Below are positions 6,126 through 6,837 of a DNA stretch of 6,837 bases, in pieces. A program made the translations under genes and the position numbers. The DNA lies in contig JAJZZU010000142.1 of assembly GCA_021797365.1 (NCBI GenBank), positions 1 through 6,837 on the forward strand. Reading direction: 5' to 3'. Each line of letters opens with the position of its first letter. Position 1 is the first letter of the stretch. This DNA comes from Pseudomonadota bacterium (GTDB taxonomy: Bacteria; Pseudomonadota; Gammaproteobacteria; Acidiferrobacterales; Acidiferrobacteraceae). The notes under the pieces are model-generated. The model did not search any database. It had not been told where the DNA came from and worked only from the letters and a program-made list of their open reading frames with translations.

Positions 6126-6837
6126 GGCTGCAAGGCGCGGCACGATGGGCGCGCCTTGGCTACGGACCCTTGGGCGTGGTGGCGGTCCTGAACGGGCTCG
6201 CGCTGTGCGGCTTGTGGGATCTGCGCGCGCTGGGCCCCGCGGCCGTCGGGATGGGTGTGCTGGCCTATGGTTTCGGGCTGCGGCATGCCTTCGATCTCGA
6301 CCACATCACGGCGATCGACACCGTGACGCGGGCGTTGCGCGATGGCCGCCGGAGATCCTCGGGCGTCGGCTTGTATTTCTCGCTCGGCCATTCGTCGGTT
6401 GTGATGCTGTTTTCGTTGTTGGTAGCGACGATCGTGCGCCAGACATCACCCACTATGGCCTGGCTGTCGCATACCGGGGCCCTGACGGGTACGGCCGTGT
6501 CGGCGGCGTTCCTGCTCGTCATGGGCGGCAGCAATCTGGCGATCCTGCTCCGTCCGGGGCGTCTGGGAGACCGGGCCCACGGGAGGACCTCCCCGCGGCC
6601 GGTAAGGCAGGCGGGCGGCTTGCTTGTGCACGTCCTGTCGGCCGTGTTTCGCTTGGTGCGCCGCGACTGGCAGATGTATTTCGTCGGAGCGCTGTTTGGC
6701 CTGGGATTCGATACGGCAACCGAGGTCGCGGTGCTCGGCGTGTCGGCGGCGATGGCCCGGCACGGCGCCGTGTCGCTTGCCCAGATCATGGTATTCCCCC
6801 TGCTTTTTACCGCCGGCATGACCTTGCTCGACACGCT
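6122..6837 (+). CDS. NiCoT-family nickel/cobalt permease, N-terminal part (3' end outside window)
   Basis: This is a HoxN/HupN/NixA-type high-affinity Ni2+ (or Co2+) permease of the cytoplasmic membrane; beside hyp genes its likely job is nickel supply for the hydrogenase. The ATG at 6122 overlaps the hypX TGA (ATGA) and has GAGGGG at 6109-6114 with 7-bp spacing. The frame stays open to the right edge, giving 238 complete residues of a family usually about 330-380 long. Hydrophobic segments lie near 14-31, 37-56, 82-104, 118-143, 165-178, 184-210 and 219-235. The transmembrane-II signature reads RHAFDLDHITAIDTVTR (54-70), keeping His55, Asp58, Asp60 and His61. Also visible are YFSLGHSSVV (85-94), GLGFDTATEVAVLG (193-206) and FPLLFTAGMTLLDT (225-238). 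Residues 144-162 form an Arg-rich loop. The signature departs from the usual DADH and AIDN at two places. Specificity for Ni over Co is inferred from context. Confidence 0.93.
   Translation, partial: MRLQGAARWARLGYGPLGVVAVLNGLALCGLWDLRALGPAAVGMGVLAYGFGLRHAFDLDHITAIDTVTRALRDGRRRSSGVGLYFSLGHSSVVMLFSLLVATIVRQTSPTMAWLSHTGALTGTAVSAAFLLVMGGSNLAILLRPGRLGDRAHGRTSPRPVRQAGGLLVHVLSAVFRLVRRDWQMYFVGALFGLGFDTATEVAVLGVSAAMARHGAVSLAQIMVFPLLFTAGMTLLDT

Overview
The window is a stretch of a [NiFe]-hydrogenase maturation (hyp) locus from a GC-rich bacterium, with all genes on the + strand. In order it holds the 3' part of hypF (cut by the left edge), hypC, a roughly 310-bp interval without a convincing gene, hypD, hypE, hypX, and the first two thirds of a NiCoT-type nickel permease gene (cut by the right edge). 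No hydrogenase structural gene, hypA or hypB lies inside the window. The organism cannot be named from this sequence. GC-rich codon use, the hypFCDE order and the presence of hypX suggest a proteobacterium, or a similar bacterium, that handles hydrogen under oxic or micro-oxic conditions; this is inference.

The genes form one biochemical programme, the assembly of the Ni-Fe(CN)2CO active site. HypF activates carbamoyl phosphate and passes the carbamoyl group to the C-terminal cysteine of HypE, which dehydrates it to thiocyanate. HypC and HypD form the scaffold on which Fe receives its cyanide ligands. HypX is the enzyme that makes the CO ligand from formyl-tetrahydrofolate in air. The permease would supply nickel for the last insertion step. 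The key motifs can be read in each product: the HypF HHHAH and SAN motifs, the HypC N-terminal MC, the HypD EFCGGHTH and cysteine cluster, the HypE terminal PRIC, the HypX HPG...DRGPSALDW and crotonase motifs, and a variant of the NiCoT signature.

The genes are tightly packed: a 2-bp gap for hypF/hypC, an ATGA overlap for hypD/hypE, a 7-bp gap for hypE/hypX and an ATGA overlap for hypX/permease. The exception is the hypC-hypD gap, which opens with a GC-rich stem-loop, contains several more inverted repeats and one doubtful small ORF with a good Shine-Dalgarno sequence, and ends at hypD. It is the only part of the window not explained by known genes. Overall the locus is a recognised system. 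I see no clear evidence for a wholly new one. The points worth a second look are the split between hypC and hypD, the variant nickel-permease signature and the placement of hypX next to the permease.
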